64,000 nucleotides of DNA from assembly GCA_037176885.1 (NCBI GenBank), contig JAWWNJ010000192.1, positions 62,001 through 126,000 on the forward strand, written 5' to 3'. The translations under genes were made by a program, and so were the position numbers. Shown one piece after another: positions 1 to 11,772 of the stretch. Numbering within the stretch: position 1 is the stretch's first letter; every line of letters begins with the position of its first letter. The stretch is from Favolaschia claudopus. Lineage: Eukaryota > Basidiomycota > Agaricomycetes > Agaricales > Mycenaceae. The notes beneath the pieces were generated by a model, which was not told the DNA's origin, did no database searches, and saw only the letters and a program-made list of their open reading frames with translations.

Positions 1-1129
1 CCTCCCGGGACGTCCCTCTTGATTTCTTTTGGGTTCAGTAAGTAGCAAGCTGGGTCTTGACTCAATGCCACGCAGTGACGCCAGCTGGCGCTACTCACGG
101 CGCTTGAGTGAAAATGGGGTCTGGACCGTTTGCCACTGGCACATTGACACCCAATTGAAACCATGATCAGCGGGTACTCCGAGAAATTTTCCGCAAAGAT
201 GAAGTTCACCTTGAACGTTCGTAGTGTTGCAGCCCGACGATTCCTTGACAAATCTAAGTCAAGGTTCCAATTTGATGGCAATCGGGACGTAGGAGCCGGG
301 CCAACCCGGCCATCACAGTAACACCAGCAAAACTCACACTCCTTTGCCTTTTCCTGAACTACAGCGATGTCTTCCCGTCCTAAGTACAACAAACCCTAGT
401 ATGCCACCTTGTTCACTACACGCATTCCCTTCAGGAATTCTATGAGCCCGGCTTCGCGGCCGATCACCGCCTTGGGAGGCTGGTCTCTTGCCCCGAATCC
501 CGATTTACGATGCATGAGACTCTAGTGAAACTCTCTGACATCTGTACCATGAAGCCCGACCCTTATGCTCAGGTTCTCATCGAATCGAAATTCTGAGTCC
601 TTCCTTCGATTGGTCTTGACTGAATCCCAGCATCGGTTATAACCAGGCGTACGACTAAAGTTACGATAAGTAGATACTCTTCAAACTGTAACACCAAAAT
701 ATCAGTCCTGGTAGGGCTGCTTTCGAGGTTGGTTAATTGGGTTTCTTAAGCCTTCAACATCCGCTCAATTCTGTTCCGCTCAAGGCTGATATCATTCGTC
801 ACGTCGTTTGGTATCGTATTGTGGTGCATTGATCGTTTTGTCGGCATTCTGCTATAAGGATTGTCCAATTCTTGAGCTTGCCCGCTGGCGCTCCGCCTTC
901 GCCGTGTGTCTACTTCCACTTGTAGCTGGGCCCGAACGTATTCATATCATAAAGGACAGACTCTCTCTTCTTCAACTCCCAGTCCCCGCTTACAAGTGCT
1001 GGCTGGGGCGCAATTCTCCAACCCGTACTTCCAGGTGAGCTGTTCCTCGCTTGGCAATTTCTCACATCTCCTGACTGAGCGCGCCTCCAGACGGTGGCTC
1101 GGCGGGGCGGGGCGGCGGTGCCTATTGGG
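1..1129. other. Gene-poor left flank
   Basis: I see no gene with a supported start, stop and splice structure here. Open frames are short and scattered in all frames. The stretch may hold the upstream part of the decayed gene that follows. Confidence 0.5.
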
Positions 1130-1470
1130 TAGTCGCTCGCTGGTACCTCAGCGGCGGCCAGACCTTCCACACCACGCTCCAGCAAGTCAATGTCGGTCCA
1201 ATCGCTCAAGGGTGGCTCTCCGTTTCAGGACACACCGGGACCACCTACAATTACAACTTGCAGTTTCACAACTTTGGCGACAGTACGAGCCTGAATACCC
1301 ATGGCATCCGCGAGCTCGGCTTCACCACGAGGTCATCGAGGTGTATGGCGTGCAGTCGGTGGCCACCCATCCCGCGAGCTCGATCCAGGTTACGGGTATC
1401 GATATGAATTATATCAGCGGAGGCAAACCTGCTGTGCATCGGGTAGGCACCGACGTTCGACGCGCCGGAC
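1130..1470 (+). pseudogene. Remnant of a secreted hypothetical-protein gene
   Basis: One frame reads a run with SGHTGTTYNYNLQFHNF, and after a frame change near position 1330 continues as EVIEVYGVQSVATHP and QVTGIDMNYISG. This layout (a Trp/Gly-rich segment, a Y-N-Y-N motif, then an E-x-Y-G-V motif followed by a hydrophobic strand) resembles a family of small secreted proteins of unknown function common in mushroom genomes; that assignment is from memory of the family pattern. The two halves lie in different frames with no convincing GT-AG intron between them, and I find no start or signal peptide, so I read it as a broken gene. An intron-containing real gene with unusual splice sites remains possible. 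Confidence 0.4.
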
Positions 1471-1926
1471 CCAGTACGTGCTGTTCAATTTTGTCTTTTG
1501 GAGTGCTGAGTTGATGTTTGGCCAGGTCAAGATTACGGTAAACGCAGAGTTGCTGCGTGGGCACGACCCGGTAAAACGGTCTTCGCTTTCTGAGCGCTTG
1601 GTAGCGGTGTCAGCTTGAATATTTCCGTATGGTACACTGTTAGCCACCATTCCTTTCTAATGTCATTGCTTTGTTTGTAACCAGAGGGAAGTAAGAACAA
1701 TATCATTGCGGATCGACGTAATGCGGACGACAACAACGAAAGCAAAGAGAGCCAGCCGATAGGCATGCACGATCCTGTTCGCGAACGACAATACGAGCGA
1801 CCACTCCTGACGCTTGCCGACCTGCCTCAGGGACGTGCTCAAAAGACTCTCCAGATACTCGCACGCCTCAGCAATTCGCAGCGAAAGCTCCGCGATCTAG
1901 AAGCGTTGTATCATCAGCAGAGAGAA
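1471..1926. other. 3' flank of the polyketide synthase gene
   Basis: About 455 bases between the gene remnant and the PKS stop codon. No coding region is supported; it should hold the PKS 3' UTR and polyadenylation signals. Confidence 0.4.
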
Positions 1927-4900
1927 TTAACACGACTGAACGATCCGCCTCACATTTTCAGTCTTGAAAGCCTGAAAGTGATCGCCCGGTATATCCAGTA
2001 CCTTGACGTTACAATGCGCTAGCGTCTGCCACCCAGCCACGCAGGATTGCGGATCGCTTCGGTCTGCGAGCCATTGCGGGACGTCGATATCGGGTACGGA
2101 ACATTGGAAGCCATCGCGGGAGCGAAGCAAAACGAGTGGTGGGCACAAACTCGCCGTTGCGTGGGGAACGTACTGCCCCAGAATACGTGCGTTCATAGCG
2201 AATTGCCTTTGAATATGGGCACGAAGCTCCGATGGAAAGGCAGAAGCGACGGCGACGTCAAGTAGGGCATCAGAGAGGGGGATATGATTCCTTGGGCTGG
2301 GGGAGTCAATGAGTAGTATGCCCTTCACTTGGATACCGCGCTGGGTGAGCTGAAGAGCAGCTTCGTACGCTACTACACCTCCGAATGACCAGCCTAGATG
2401 CAGTCCATTAGCAAGATGACAAAGAGCAGGCGAACACTTTTTACATACCACCGAGCAGCAGCGGACCTGAACTGGCGACGCCGAGAACGCACTCCACATA
2501 TGCTGCCGCCATGTCCACCAAACCATCCCAAGGCTGCCCAGTGGCGAAGCGAGGGTTGTGGATTCCCCATAACGCGCGATCCAGGAAAGCAAGCCGATCG
2601 TAGTAGTCGACCAATCCACTTCCATCGTGTATCAGAAAGAGCGGCAGTCGTCCACCGGTCTTCTCCGTTTGGATAGGAACGGGAACGGTGTCCAGTCGAA
2701 GGGCGGCTGTAAGGCGACGAAGACGCTCATTGTATGGTGCAGAAGTGGCGGCGGGGTGCGAGAGAGGAGTAATCGGTGACATCAATTTTGCTGCATTAGT
2801 AACAAGAGCAGGTTTCACCGCGCAGACAGCGCGTGAGACATACGCTTGGATAGCGCGGGGAGTTGGGCAGCTCGATAAAATGCTGGTAGATATTTCAAGC
2901 CCAGACTCGTTTTTGATCGCGTAGACGAACTCGATTGCACTCATCGAGTCCAAGCCCAGGGCACTGAGATCCGTATCGACATGAATGTTATCGACGTGAA
3001 CCTCCAGAATCGTGGAGAGGATACGGATGATATCGACAGACCCGTCATCTTGTACGGTCACCTCTTCGAAGAGAGTACGGGGAGAAGACATCGCCTCGCT
3101 CAGCAGAGGCGACATCAGCTTCGCGGCATTGACGGTAGTGGTTGAAAGCTCGGTGCATACTACGCGACAGATATCCGCCACAGTCAAACAGGATGCCAGA
3201 GACCGTGCATCCAGATGAACGCCAGGAAACGACGCGCGCAGTCCGCCGAGCAGCTCGATAGACATGAGCGAGTCCATCCCTAGTGACGCCAGATCGTTAT
3301 AAAGCTCCACGGAGGGTCCAGTCATGTCACAAGCGGTAGAGACAACGTTCAAGACAATGGCCTCGACATCGGCAGCCACAAGCGACGATGAACGGTGACG
3401 GGACACAAAGTTGGACGTCTGAAGCGGCAAAAGAACCGGCTTTACGATCGCAGCCGTCGCCGCAAGACTCTTCTTCAAACTGCTTAGCCGAACCTTGCGA
3501 AAGTATATCCCCTTCATATGTGCGACGATCCGACGCGGTTCCGCAACCTGTACAGCGTAACTTTCTCCAAGTACAACGCTCTCATCGCCAAGCAGTCGCA
3601 CGTTGCTGCAGTACACTGAATACGGTTTGCTGTTGTTTACGAGGGTTGGCAAGACCTTTATAGCATCGACCTGAGTGCAAATGTAGGCGTCCTCGGCACC
3701 ACCCTGCATGTTGGCGATGAAGCCAGTAGCATGCAAGAGTGTGTCCATGAAAACGGGGTGAACGACGAACGGTCCGCGTTTGTGGTCCGCCGGAAGCTGT
3801 ATGGTAGCGCATCCTTCCATGCCGCTGGCGTCGACGGTCAACGATCGGATTGTATGGAAAGAAGAGTGGTAGTCAACGACACGGGGGAAAATTACTTCGT
3901 ATGTGGTGCGCGTGGAGAATACTTCGGGCGGAGCGCTGTTCCGCAGCTGACCAACAGCGCTCATGTAGCGGGAGATTTTGGGAAGAAGCTGAATGAATTT
4001 CGTAGTGGTGTGCAGCGTCGATTGGTATTTGAATTCTCCGTTTACATGGATAGATTGCTGGGAGGAAGACGTCGAACGAGAGCTGATGGTAAAGCTGCCT
4101 TCGCTGCCAGTGAAAGTAATCTTCGTGATGACTATGTGACTAACGCTCTCGACGTGGACTAGCGGCTTCTCGAAGTGAATACGGCGTAACACGACATGAC
4201 TATCGTGATGGGGCATCTGCAGATGCCGCGCACTGAGATCCACCGCGCTAAGGACCAGCTCGATATAAACAGACGCAGGGCAGAGAGCTACACCGCCAAC
4301 GACATGACCATCGATGAAGTGTGAGAGAGAATCCACGGGCGTTTCGAAGACCGAAACGAAATCGTTCTCGGGGGATGGATATTGAACGCATTTCTGCAAG
4401 ACGGAATACTCGAGATGGGCGGGGGGCAATCTCAATGCCCTCAGATTGGGGACTCGTGACCACAGGCGCCGGCTCTCGGTAAGGCACCCAGAACTTGGTT
4501 TTGGCAAAGGGGTAAGACGGTAAGCTGATACAAGCGACGCCCGACAGATGTGCGAAACACGCGCGCCACTGAAGCGTGAATCCGGATGTGTAGAGCCGCG
4601 CCAAACTCGCTGTAAGAGTGATAGACGGCGAGTGGTGCTTGCGCATCGATGCAAGAAGAAGGGTATTTTCTGGAATAGCGTGGCTGGCTTTCAGCATCGG
4701 TAAGCAGGGCGTGTGCGGTCCCAGCTCGATCCAAGCGTCCACTCTGACAAATTCCGGACTCGACAAAAGCGCGCGAATGCCTGCCTCGAACAGCACAGGC
4801 TCCGTGCAGTGACGGGAAAAGTAGTCAGCGGTGAAGACCGATGTATCACCAGGGAAAACAACCTCTCCCAGAACGTTCGAGACGATGGGTAGCGTCGGCG

Positions 4901-7900
4901 CACGGAGAGTGACGCGCTGGCATATCGCGGTCAGATCCTCGACCACTGGGTCCATGGCAGGGCTATGGTGTCCAAAGGGCAGGGCGAGGAAGATTGACCT
5001 GCGTTGGGAGTGGGTCTTGAGGTGAGCCTCGAAGGCCTCCAGTTTTAACAACGGCCCCGCAAGTACACAGTCGGTGGGACTGTTGTAACATGCGATCGAC
5101 AAGTCCGAGAAGTTTGCAGATTCGCGCAGAAAGGTTCCGACATCTTGTGGCCCGATGTTGACCGCGAGCATACCCGTCGTGTCTGTAGCACATTTTTGGG
5201 ACATTAGGCGAGCTCGGCTGGCCACAATCAGAAGAGCATCCTTCATTGAAAGCACCCCAGCGAATGCTAGGGCTGCATATTCGCCAAGACTATGAAGGAA
5301 GTGAGAAAGACTATGCACAGGCGTAGAAATACAAATCACCTATGCCCCACAACGGCAGACGGAGTCATCCCCCACGAAATCCACAGTTGGGCGAGCCCGT
5401 ATCCGAGTGCGAATATTGCTGTATGATCAGCCTCCAACTCCTCCACTGGCGTCACCCCTCTCTCATCCGTACTAAGAAGACTCGGCAACAGCCCTTGAAA
5501 CCCCGCTGCTATCAAAACCGCATCGCATTCCTCGACGCAACGGCGGAATAGCGGGTAGCTGTCGAACAGCTCACGGCCCATGCCCTTGTACTGGCTACCC
5601 TGTCCGGAAAACACGAAGACGGCTTTTGCGGGATCTTTCGATGGCTGGAGGATAGCCGCTTCACGAAGCTTTTGGACCAGCTCCTCGCGCCCACTGGCCG
5701 AAACAGCGAGTCGAAAGTCGTAGATCTGACGTCGGGCGGTGGTTGTATACGCGATATCGAATAGCGGAATATGGCGGGTCGCATCGTCCTGTAACCAGCT
5801 GATGTATTTGGTGCGTAGCTCCTCCAAGGCAGAAACCGTCTTCGCTGATACTCCAAACACGAAAGGGGTGTCAATGGGGATGTGAGGCGCGGAGGAGGAC
5901 TTCAGGTGTTCTTCCAATACAAGAGCGCTATTCGAGCCGGCTGCACCAAAGTTGTTGAGCAGTGCGACACGCGTCATCCCTTCGTGCGACGGAAACCAAG
6001 GTAACTGTGTTCGGGGAATAACAACATGATCGTCTTCCAGCGGTGCGATCAGCGGGTTCAGATTCTTCAACGAGATTTGGCGTGGAATCGAGCGGTGCTG
6101 GAGCATAAGAAGTAGCTTGGCGAGCCCCGCCGCACCCGAAGCCGCTTCCAGATGCCCAATATTCGCCTTGACGGACGTGATGTGAAGCGGATTATTCGCA
6201 GCACGATTGGCACATAGCACACTGCGCAGACTCTCCACCTCGTTCGGGTCTCCGGCCTGCGTCCCTGGCCCATGCGCTTCGACTACATTAACGCGGCTTG
6301 CGTCGATTCCCGCCGAGTGTAGGACTTTGCTGAAGAGTGCCGCTTGGGTCGGGGCGTGAGGGTATGTGATGGAATGTGCCAGGCCGCTCTGATTGACCTC
6401 GATGCCCCTGATAACGCCCAAGATGTTGTCGTTCTCAGCGATGGCATCCCCAAGTCGTTTAAGAACGAAAACACCGCAGCCTTCGCTTCGAGAGTAGCCG
6501 TCGGCAGCTGCGTCGAAAGCTTTGCATTGACCAGTAGGACTGAGGAAGTGGCCGCGGTCGAGTCCCAGAAACATCTGCAGAGAATGTATGGAATGAGAAG
6601 ACAGCATAGAAGCAGGAACGAAGGAGCGCACGTCGGGGCTTGAGATCGTATTTACTCCGCCCACAAGAGCAGCATCGCAGTCACCATTCATGAGCGCGCG
6701 GGCTCCCAGATAGAGTGCAACATTAGATGAGGAGCAGGCGGTGTCCACGACCATCGACGGTCCACCGAGTTGCATCGCAAAAGAGATACGACCACTGAGG
6801 AACGCCCGGAGAGTACCTTTCAAATATCATTGTAGTTTCCTTCTATCAAGAAAAAGACACCAACCCACCGGTACTGTAATAAACATCCATCTCGTCCCTG
6901 AGATTGTGAACATAGTCCTCTGTAGCCACTCCCATGTAGCAGCCAAACGTCTCAGGGCGCGACGTCGGAGTGGCATTCGGAACATAGCCAGAGTTCTCCA
7001 AGGCCTCGTACGCCGTATGCAGCAGTATGCGCTGTTGTGGGTCCATGCTTTTCGCTTCTCTCGGGCTTATCTTGAAGAACGCGTTGTCGAACTCGTCGAC
7101 GTTGTCCAGGAAATTTCCAGTGTGGGCTTTCATCTGACGCTTGGGATACTGTCCGCCATTGTAGTCTTCGACGGCAAACCGGTGCCCGGGAATCTACAGG
7201 TGCGATAAGGGCGACGTGGCGACCTACGTCTTGAGACCAACTCACCTCCGAGAGCGTGTTAATACCATCTTCCAAAAGTCGCCAAAGTTGCTCGATGTTG
7301 TTCGCTCCAGGAACGTTGATCGCCGCTCCCACGACCGCTATTGGCTGCGACTTCGCGCCCACGTGAGCAGCAACATTTCCGCGCGTCGCGTCGATGCTCG
7401 AAACGCGTTCATGAGAGAAAACACGCTCAACGGTTTTGATGATTCCGCCCCCTGGCCCAAAGTTCACAAGACGTAGATTGTTGTAATCAGGCGCTGTCTC
7501 GAGCATTTTGGCCACAACCAAGTGCCAGTTGACGGGATGCGTGAGGATCATATCGAGCACGAGTTCGACCAGGCTGCCCTGAGATTGAGTCTGTCTGGTA
7601 ATGAGATTTCCAGAAATCGTGCATTGGATCGGAACATGGAGATCGGTGAAGTCGGGGAATTCGATTCCGCGGCGGGAGATGTCTACGAGGACTTCCTTCC
7701 GGACGCCACACGCATGAAGAGGAGAGTGATACAAAGCATCGACAGTGGTCTTGTGTACGACGTGGCTAGGCTCCAGGGTCTTGACGAACTTCTCCAAGGA
7801 ATCGGGGCGCCCTGAAATTGTGATACACGAATCAGGCATAACTGCGGTTATGTAGAGGGACGCGGACGATGGATTAGCCTGCCGCAAGAAGGATCGGTTT

Positions 7901-8541
7901 CGTTTCAGGAGCAAAAACAAGCTAGTCCTCACCTCGTGAAAAGCCTGAATAAGAGTTTCTGCCTCGTTTTTCGACGCCCCGAGGACTGCCAAACTCCACG
8001 ACGATGGAAAATCTGAGTCGATCCCGGCATCGGACAGGACATTTTCACAATAGATCTGCAGACGGATGCCAATCCAAAGAGCCAGACGAAAGACTCGAAC
8101 CGTGGTAGAGACATAGGCAACGAGATTGGAGGCTGAAGCGACGATACAAGCAGGAAGAATTCCCGAAGAGAAACCAAGAACATATGGTGTCCGTTGCAAT
8201 GCGTCGCTGAACGGAGCCAAGGACTTGTTAGCCATACCTCGCTCCGTTATCCAAGTCAAATACCGCAACGACTGGCAGAGAAGAAGCGTTGTCCCCGAGA
8301 CAATGGAATTATATTGGTACTTCGGCGTTTCTTCCAATAGCGAACGACTGCTGTTAAAGTCCTCCAAGTCAATCCTGATAATGGAACGCTCTTGAGCTGA
8401 GAGTGACGAGATTTCTGCGTAGAAAGCTTCATGACATGCAGTCAAAAGAGTCGACCCGGACGGTGAAGCTGCATCTTGAAGAGCTTGAGTCCTAATTAAC
8501 GTATGCCCCGCTCCCTGTCCACCAAAGATGGGAACATCCAT
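1927..8541 (-). CDS. Non-reducing polyketide synthase, orsellinic-acid-synthase-like
   Basis: This is an iterative type I NR-PKS that condenses acetyl/malonyl units into an aromatic polyketide. Seven exons (8541-7933, 7878-7246, 7193-6869, 6816-5340, 5289-4461, 4393-2449, 2393-1927) sum to 6285 nt, or 2094 aa. Domains in order: SAT (about 1-340), KS (about 380-800; Cys550 in DTACSSS, His704 in EAHGPGT, His744 in NIGH), AT (Ser1015 in GHSLGEY, split by an intron), PT (His1321 in an H-x3-G-x4-P motif, Asp1508 in VFMDTLL), two ACPs (Ser1666 in LGMDSL, Ser1774 in LGLDSM) and a thioesterase (Ser1942 in GWSFGG). Length and domain order match basidiomycete orsellinic acid synthases. The SAT G-x-C-x-G motif reads GFSSG, with Ser in place of Cys. 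Introns are 50-55 nt except the AT-PT one, whose donor is uncertain (67 nt assumed). No tailoring enzymes adjoin the gene, so the product is inferred. Confidence 0.93.
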
Positions 8542-8759
8542 GGAGGAAACGACAGCGATTTCTGGCAGATGGCTGGGGAGAAAGAGGGAGAAAGAAAGAA
8601 GCCGGCGCGAACAAATCGACTGCCAAAAAAAGATATTGACGGACGTCATCACATAATTCTACGCTATACTCCCCCATCTCGAAGCAGATCGAGCCCTTCT
8701 TGCTTCTATGCAAGCGCAGGTCTTTAATTTAGAGCAGCCTCTCGCGGCTCTGCGAAATG

Positions 8760-9115
8760 AGCAGTCTAACGGTGCAGCGGAGACTCGAGTCCCACAAATA
8801 CTCTCACCATCCCGAACGAATTTCTCTCCGACATATTCATCACCACCATATCCTCAATGTGCACCGCTCGTAGGTCCTCTCCCGGCGCTCTTCCTTACAC
8901 AAACATACCCTAAATGGCGAGCTGTGGCCATTGCAACTCCCGGACTATGGAAAACAATTGCGTTTAACGCATACAGCTCGAAAACTCTCTCCTTCCTCCG
9001 TCCCATATGTCGTGAGCAGGAGGTTTTCCTCAACACCTTGCTTAGAAGATCCGGCCATTGCTCGTTGTCCACTGAGATCTATGCCGACAACCTGTACATT
9101 CCGATGGAGAAAATT
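8760..9115 (+). pseudogene. Decayed F-box gene fragment
   Basis: In shifting frames this reads LTIPNEFLSDIF (the F-box core also seen as LTLPNEITSEIF in the two intact paralogues), then KWRAVAIATPGLWK, then RRSGHCSLSTEIYA, which parallels QRSGCCPLSIQLYA in the gene at 9374-10576. Order and spacing match the first third of that gene, but the pieces lie in different frames and the rest is missing. It sits just upstream of the PKS start, so it may contribute PKS promoter DNA. Confidence 0.6.
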
Positions 9116-9373
9116 TTTTCTGTTGCCGTTTTCGATCTGTGCTTGCTCTATTGCCAGACTTGACGTACAGTTCCACTATCACAAAAAAACTTCAACCGAG
9201 TATACTGATTCCTAACCGCTGTATATAATGAAACAAGTTTGCATTAGAAATCAGAAAGTTCACATTAGAGCGCCGGCAACCTTGTCGATCGAATGGCAAA
9301 AGCGTACTAAACTGCGGTACAGCACCTCAGAATCGAAGAACGCAGAATGAAGAAACACGCACCAAAGCAGAAA

Positions 9374-10576
9374 CTACTCGGACCCGCTTCCAGAGTCGCC
9401 GGAATCATTTTCGGAATCTGACAACTCTTCCCTATCACTGTCCTCTGCGCCCGAGTCGTCCGAATCAGCGGGATCGACAGTCGATGAAAAATCCACGACA
9501 GATGGGCAAGCTGCCCGGTACTGCTCGTCAGTTATGTTGGGCACATGCCTGCGCCTTTTCCGGCTCGTGATGAGCAACTTCCGCGGGGTGCAGCCAGACT
9601 TCGATATGAAGGAGGTTAGAAGATCGATAGGTTTGCCTCCGAGAAATGACTCTGGAACCTCGAGTTGCTGAAGAGCAGGAACAACCAGATCGGTGAGGAT
9701 TCCTGTAGCAACCGGACGATACATTCGGATAATGAGGGAAGTCAAGGCAGGGAGGTTGATCGTATCAGAGCTAGTGTATTCTGCATGTTGCTGGATGCCG
9801 AAATCCAATGTACATGACACGAGATTCGGGGTTTTACACAGAACGGAAAGGCAGAGGCGAGGCTCTATGGTGCACAAGGACAAGGAGGTCAACTGTGCCC
9901 AAGGTAGGACCACCTTCAGAGTCGGTGCAAAGCTCAGCGTAACTTCGCGCAGTTCAGGTGCGTCCCACAAGACCGTGTGGTTGATCTGCGATTTTGAGAG
10001 GAGGGTCAATTTCAGGGACCGAAGCAGAGGCATCTGGGAATCCATTTGAGGGAGGGATCGAGGGGGTACGAGGGCCAGTTTCAGGTGTTGAAAGCGCGCT
10101 CGATAGGAAAGAAGCGTGGGTAGTAAATTGTCGCCGGAATTCTCTGGAGCCGCGTAGAGTTGGATAGAGAGAGGGCAGCAGCCCGATCTTTGCAACCACA
10201 TATCCACCAAGTTTGTCAGCCCTTTCGATTCTCGTCCTTTCCCAAACAAAGTTATCTGCAAGCCTTTCCAGAGAGCAAGCGTGGCAATCGCCACCGCTCG
10301 CCATTTGCGGCAGACATGGGTAAGTCGAATGGGCGAAAGGCGACAATCCACTTGGGGAAGCTCCGGATCTGGCGGAAGAAACTGGACAAAGATTTCCGAT
10401 GTGATTTCGTTCGGCAAAGTCATGATGGGGTATTTGTAGGAGTCGAGCCTCTGTTGCGCTGCTACTTGCTCATCTCGTAACGCAGTAAGCCTGCCAGCAA
10501 TGGACCGCTGGAGGTCGAGAATTTGATTTCGGATTTCCGAAAGACGAGCTCGATCCGCCTCGAGAACTGCGAGCAT
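9374..10576 (-). CDS. F-box domain protein
   Basis: Predicted single-exon gene of 400 aa. The likely start is the ATG at 10576, chosen because the protein then begins MLAVLEADRAR, like the paralogue at 18271-19461. A short N-terminal coiled coil (about 5-40) leads into an F-box (about 45-90: LPNEITSEIF, then LTHVCRKWRAVAIATLALWK), followed by leucine-rich repeat-like strands and a strongly acidic Ser/Asp/Glu tail. F-box proteins usually bind Skp1 in SCF ubiquitin ligases and choose substrates through the C-terminal repeats; the target here is unknown. Such genes are strongly expanded in agarics. A palindrome about 320 bases upstream is shared with the paralogue's promoter. Confidence 0.85.
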   Translation of the reverse strand: MLAVLEADRARLSEIRNQILDLQRSIAGRLTALRDEQVAAQQRLDSYKYPIMTLPNEITSEIFVQFLPPDPELPQVDCRLSPIRLTHVCRKWRAVAIATLALWKGLQITLFGKGRESKGLTNLVDMWLQRSGCCPLSIQLYAAPENSGDNLLPTLLSYRARFQHLKLALVPPRSLPQMDSQMPLLRSLKLTLLSKSQINHTVLWDAPELREVTLSFAPTLKVVLPWAQLTSLSLCTIEPRLCLSVLCKTPNLVSCTLDFGIQQHAEYTSSDTINLPALTSLIIRMYRPVATGILTDLVVPALQQLEVPESFLGGKPIDLLTSFISKSGCTPRKLLITSRKRRRHVPNITDEQYRAACPSVVDFSSTVDPADSDDSGAEDSDREELSDSENDSGDSGSGSE

Positions 10577-10819
10577 GGTAGTCGGCTTCAGAAATGCAGC
10601 TGTGTTGTGAGAATTCAAGCACTCAGGTTGAGTGGCAGCTGCCAGTGGCAGGGCTGCTAAGTCCCACTCAGTGGCTGTTTCAAACAGCGTCAAGAATTCA
10701 ACGTTGGTATTGAAAAAGAGAAAACCGACCCGTGCAGAAACCCTTTGCAACCAACGGTCGGATTCAACAACACGCGATAAATTTGATTCCAGTCAAGAAA
10801 TTCGGGTGGTTCACTGGTT

Positions 10820-10873
10820 CTAGTCTCTTGTAAACAGACGCTATAACATTTTGGTCCTCGTACCTGCGGTATG
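10820..10873. repeat. Short dispersed repeat, copy 1
   Basis: A segment of about 50 bp recurs at 19943-19998, with blocks AGTCTCT, ACAGACGCTA and TCCTCGTACCTGCGGT conserved in order. This copy is bracketed by near-identical 10-mers, TTCACTGGTT (10810-10819) and TTCAGTGGTT (10874-10883). Read on the minus strand it begins GTACGAGG and ends ACTAG, like a small intron. Confidence 0.6.
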
Positions 10874-10898
10874 TTCAGTGGTTGGAGACAAGGGAGAT

Positions 10899-10911
10899 GT
10901 CACAGTGTGAC
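10899..10911. promoter_or_regulatory. Palindrome in an F-box gene promoter
   Basis: GTCACA and TGTGAC arms flank one central base. The same palindrome lies at 18038-18050, at a similar distance upstream of the paralogous F-box gene and in the same orientation relative to it. It may be a transcription-factor site or simply duplicated promoter sequence. Confidence 0.4.
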
Positions 10912-11772
10912 CAATGTGACCCTCTTGACATTTTTTCCTGGCACGATCAAACTTTTTTGCTCGCTTTGACATCTCGTACCTTTGCCTGGAACGAAGTGTA
11001 CATGGTACGGTACAATCCCGGAATAGCTCCCTCGACCCTTTGCGCTCTCCTTTCTGGTAAATTGCCTCGTCCGATCTCTGGCCGTCAATATCCCACTGCC
11101 TCCGAGTCCTCCAAAAGTTACTTGCAAGGCTCGCGCTTTCTGTGGTCAAAGTTAGAGCTCTGGCAAAATGAGATTCAGGTGGGCCCTCGTTTGAAATGAG
11201 CTCCACAATTGTCTTGCTGACGCACTCGGTGGCGCAAATAGCGCCTCTCTTCTCGATTCATGAACGTTTTGGGGGCTTGCCGGAATGGCGTTCAATTCTG
11301 GCACCAGGGGCGGTACACCATGTACAACCAACTTGGCGCATTGAATAAGACCCATCATCACTTACTTACCAGCTGACTGGACTGCCCGGAAAAGATTCCT
11401 CCTTCAAGCTCGAGCCCCGGCGCCGATGTAGATCCTATTGGGGGACTCGACTTTCTTGGACTTCCCTGCTCAAAGAATTCCCGGTCTACACTACGAATCA
11501 ATCGCTCGACCTTTCCCGATATCGAGGGCGCTTCTCGATAAGTCACAAAGGGATCGATTGCACTAGAGAATCTTCGTGATCTCCAAGACATGCACAAGCC
11601 ACGTGTTGTCGACAGCTATCTGTGAGCCTCATTGCAATCGTATCGCTCTCGTCCCACCCCACCTCTAGAGTTCGGCCTAATCTTGTATCTGCCGCCTCAC
11701 ATCCACAATGACCCTGTCGTGAGGCACCAAGGCATCCTCTTAACTGTTCTCCCTCGCACTCCTCTTTCATCA

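Larger units (their letters stand above)
10577..11772. other. Intergenic region between divergent genes
   Basis: It holds the promoters of the F-box gene (-) and the coiled-coil gene (+), plus a short duplicated element at 10820-10873 and a palindrome at 10899-10911. Open frames from 10840 to 11920 lack starts, splice continuity or recognisable motifs. Confidence 0.5.
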
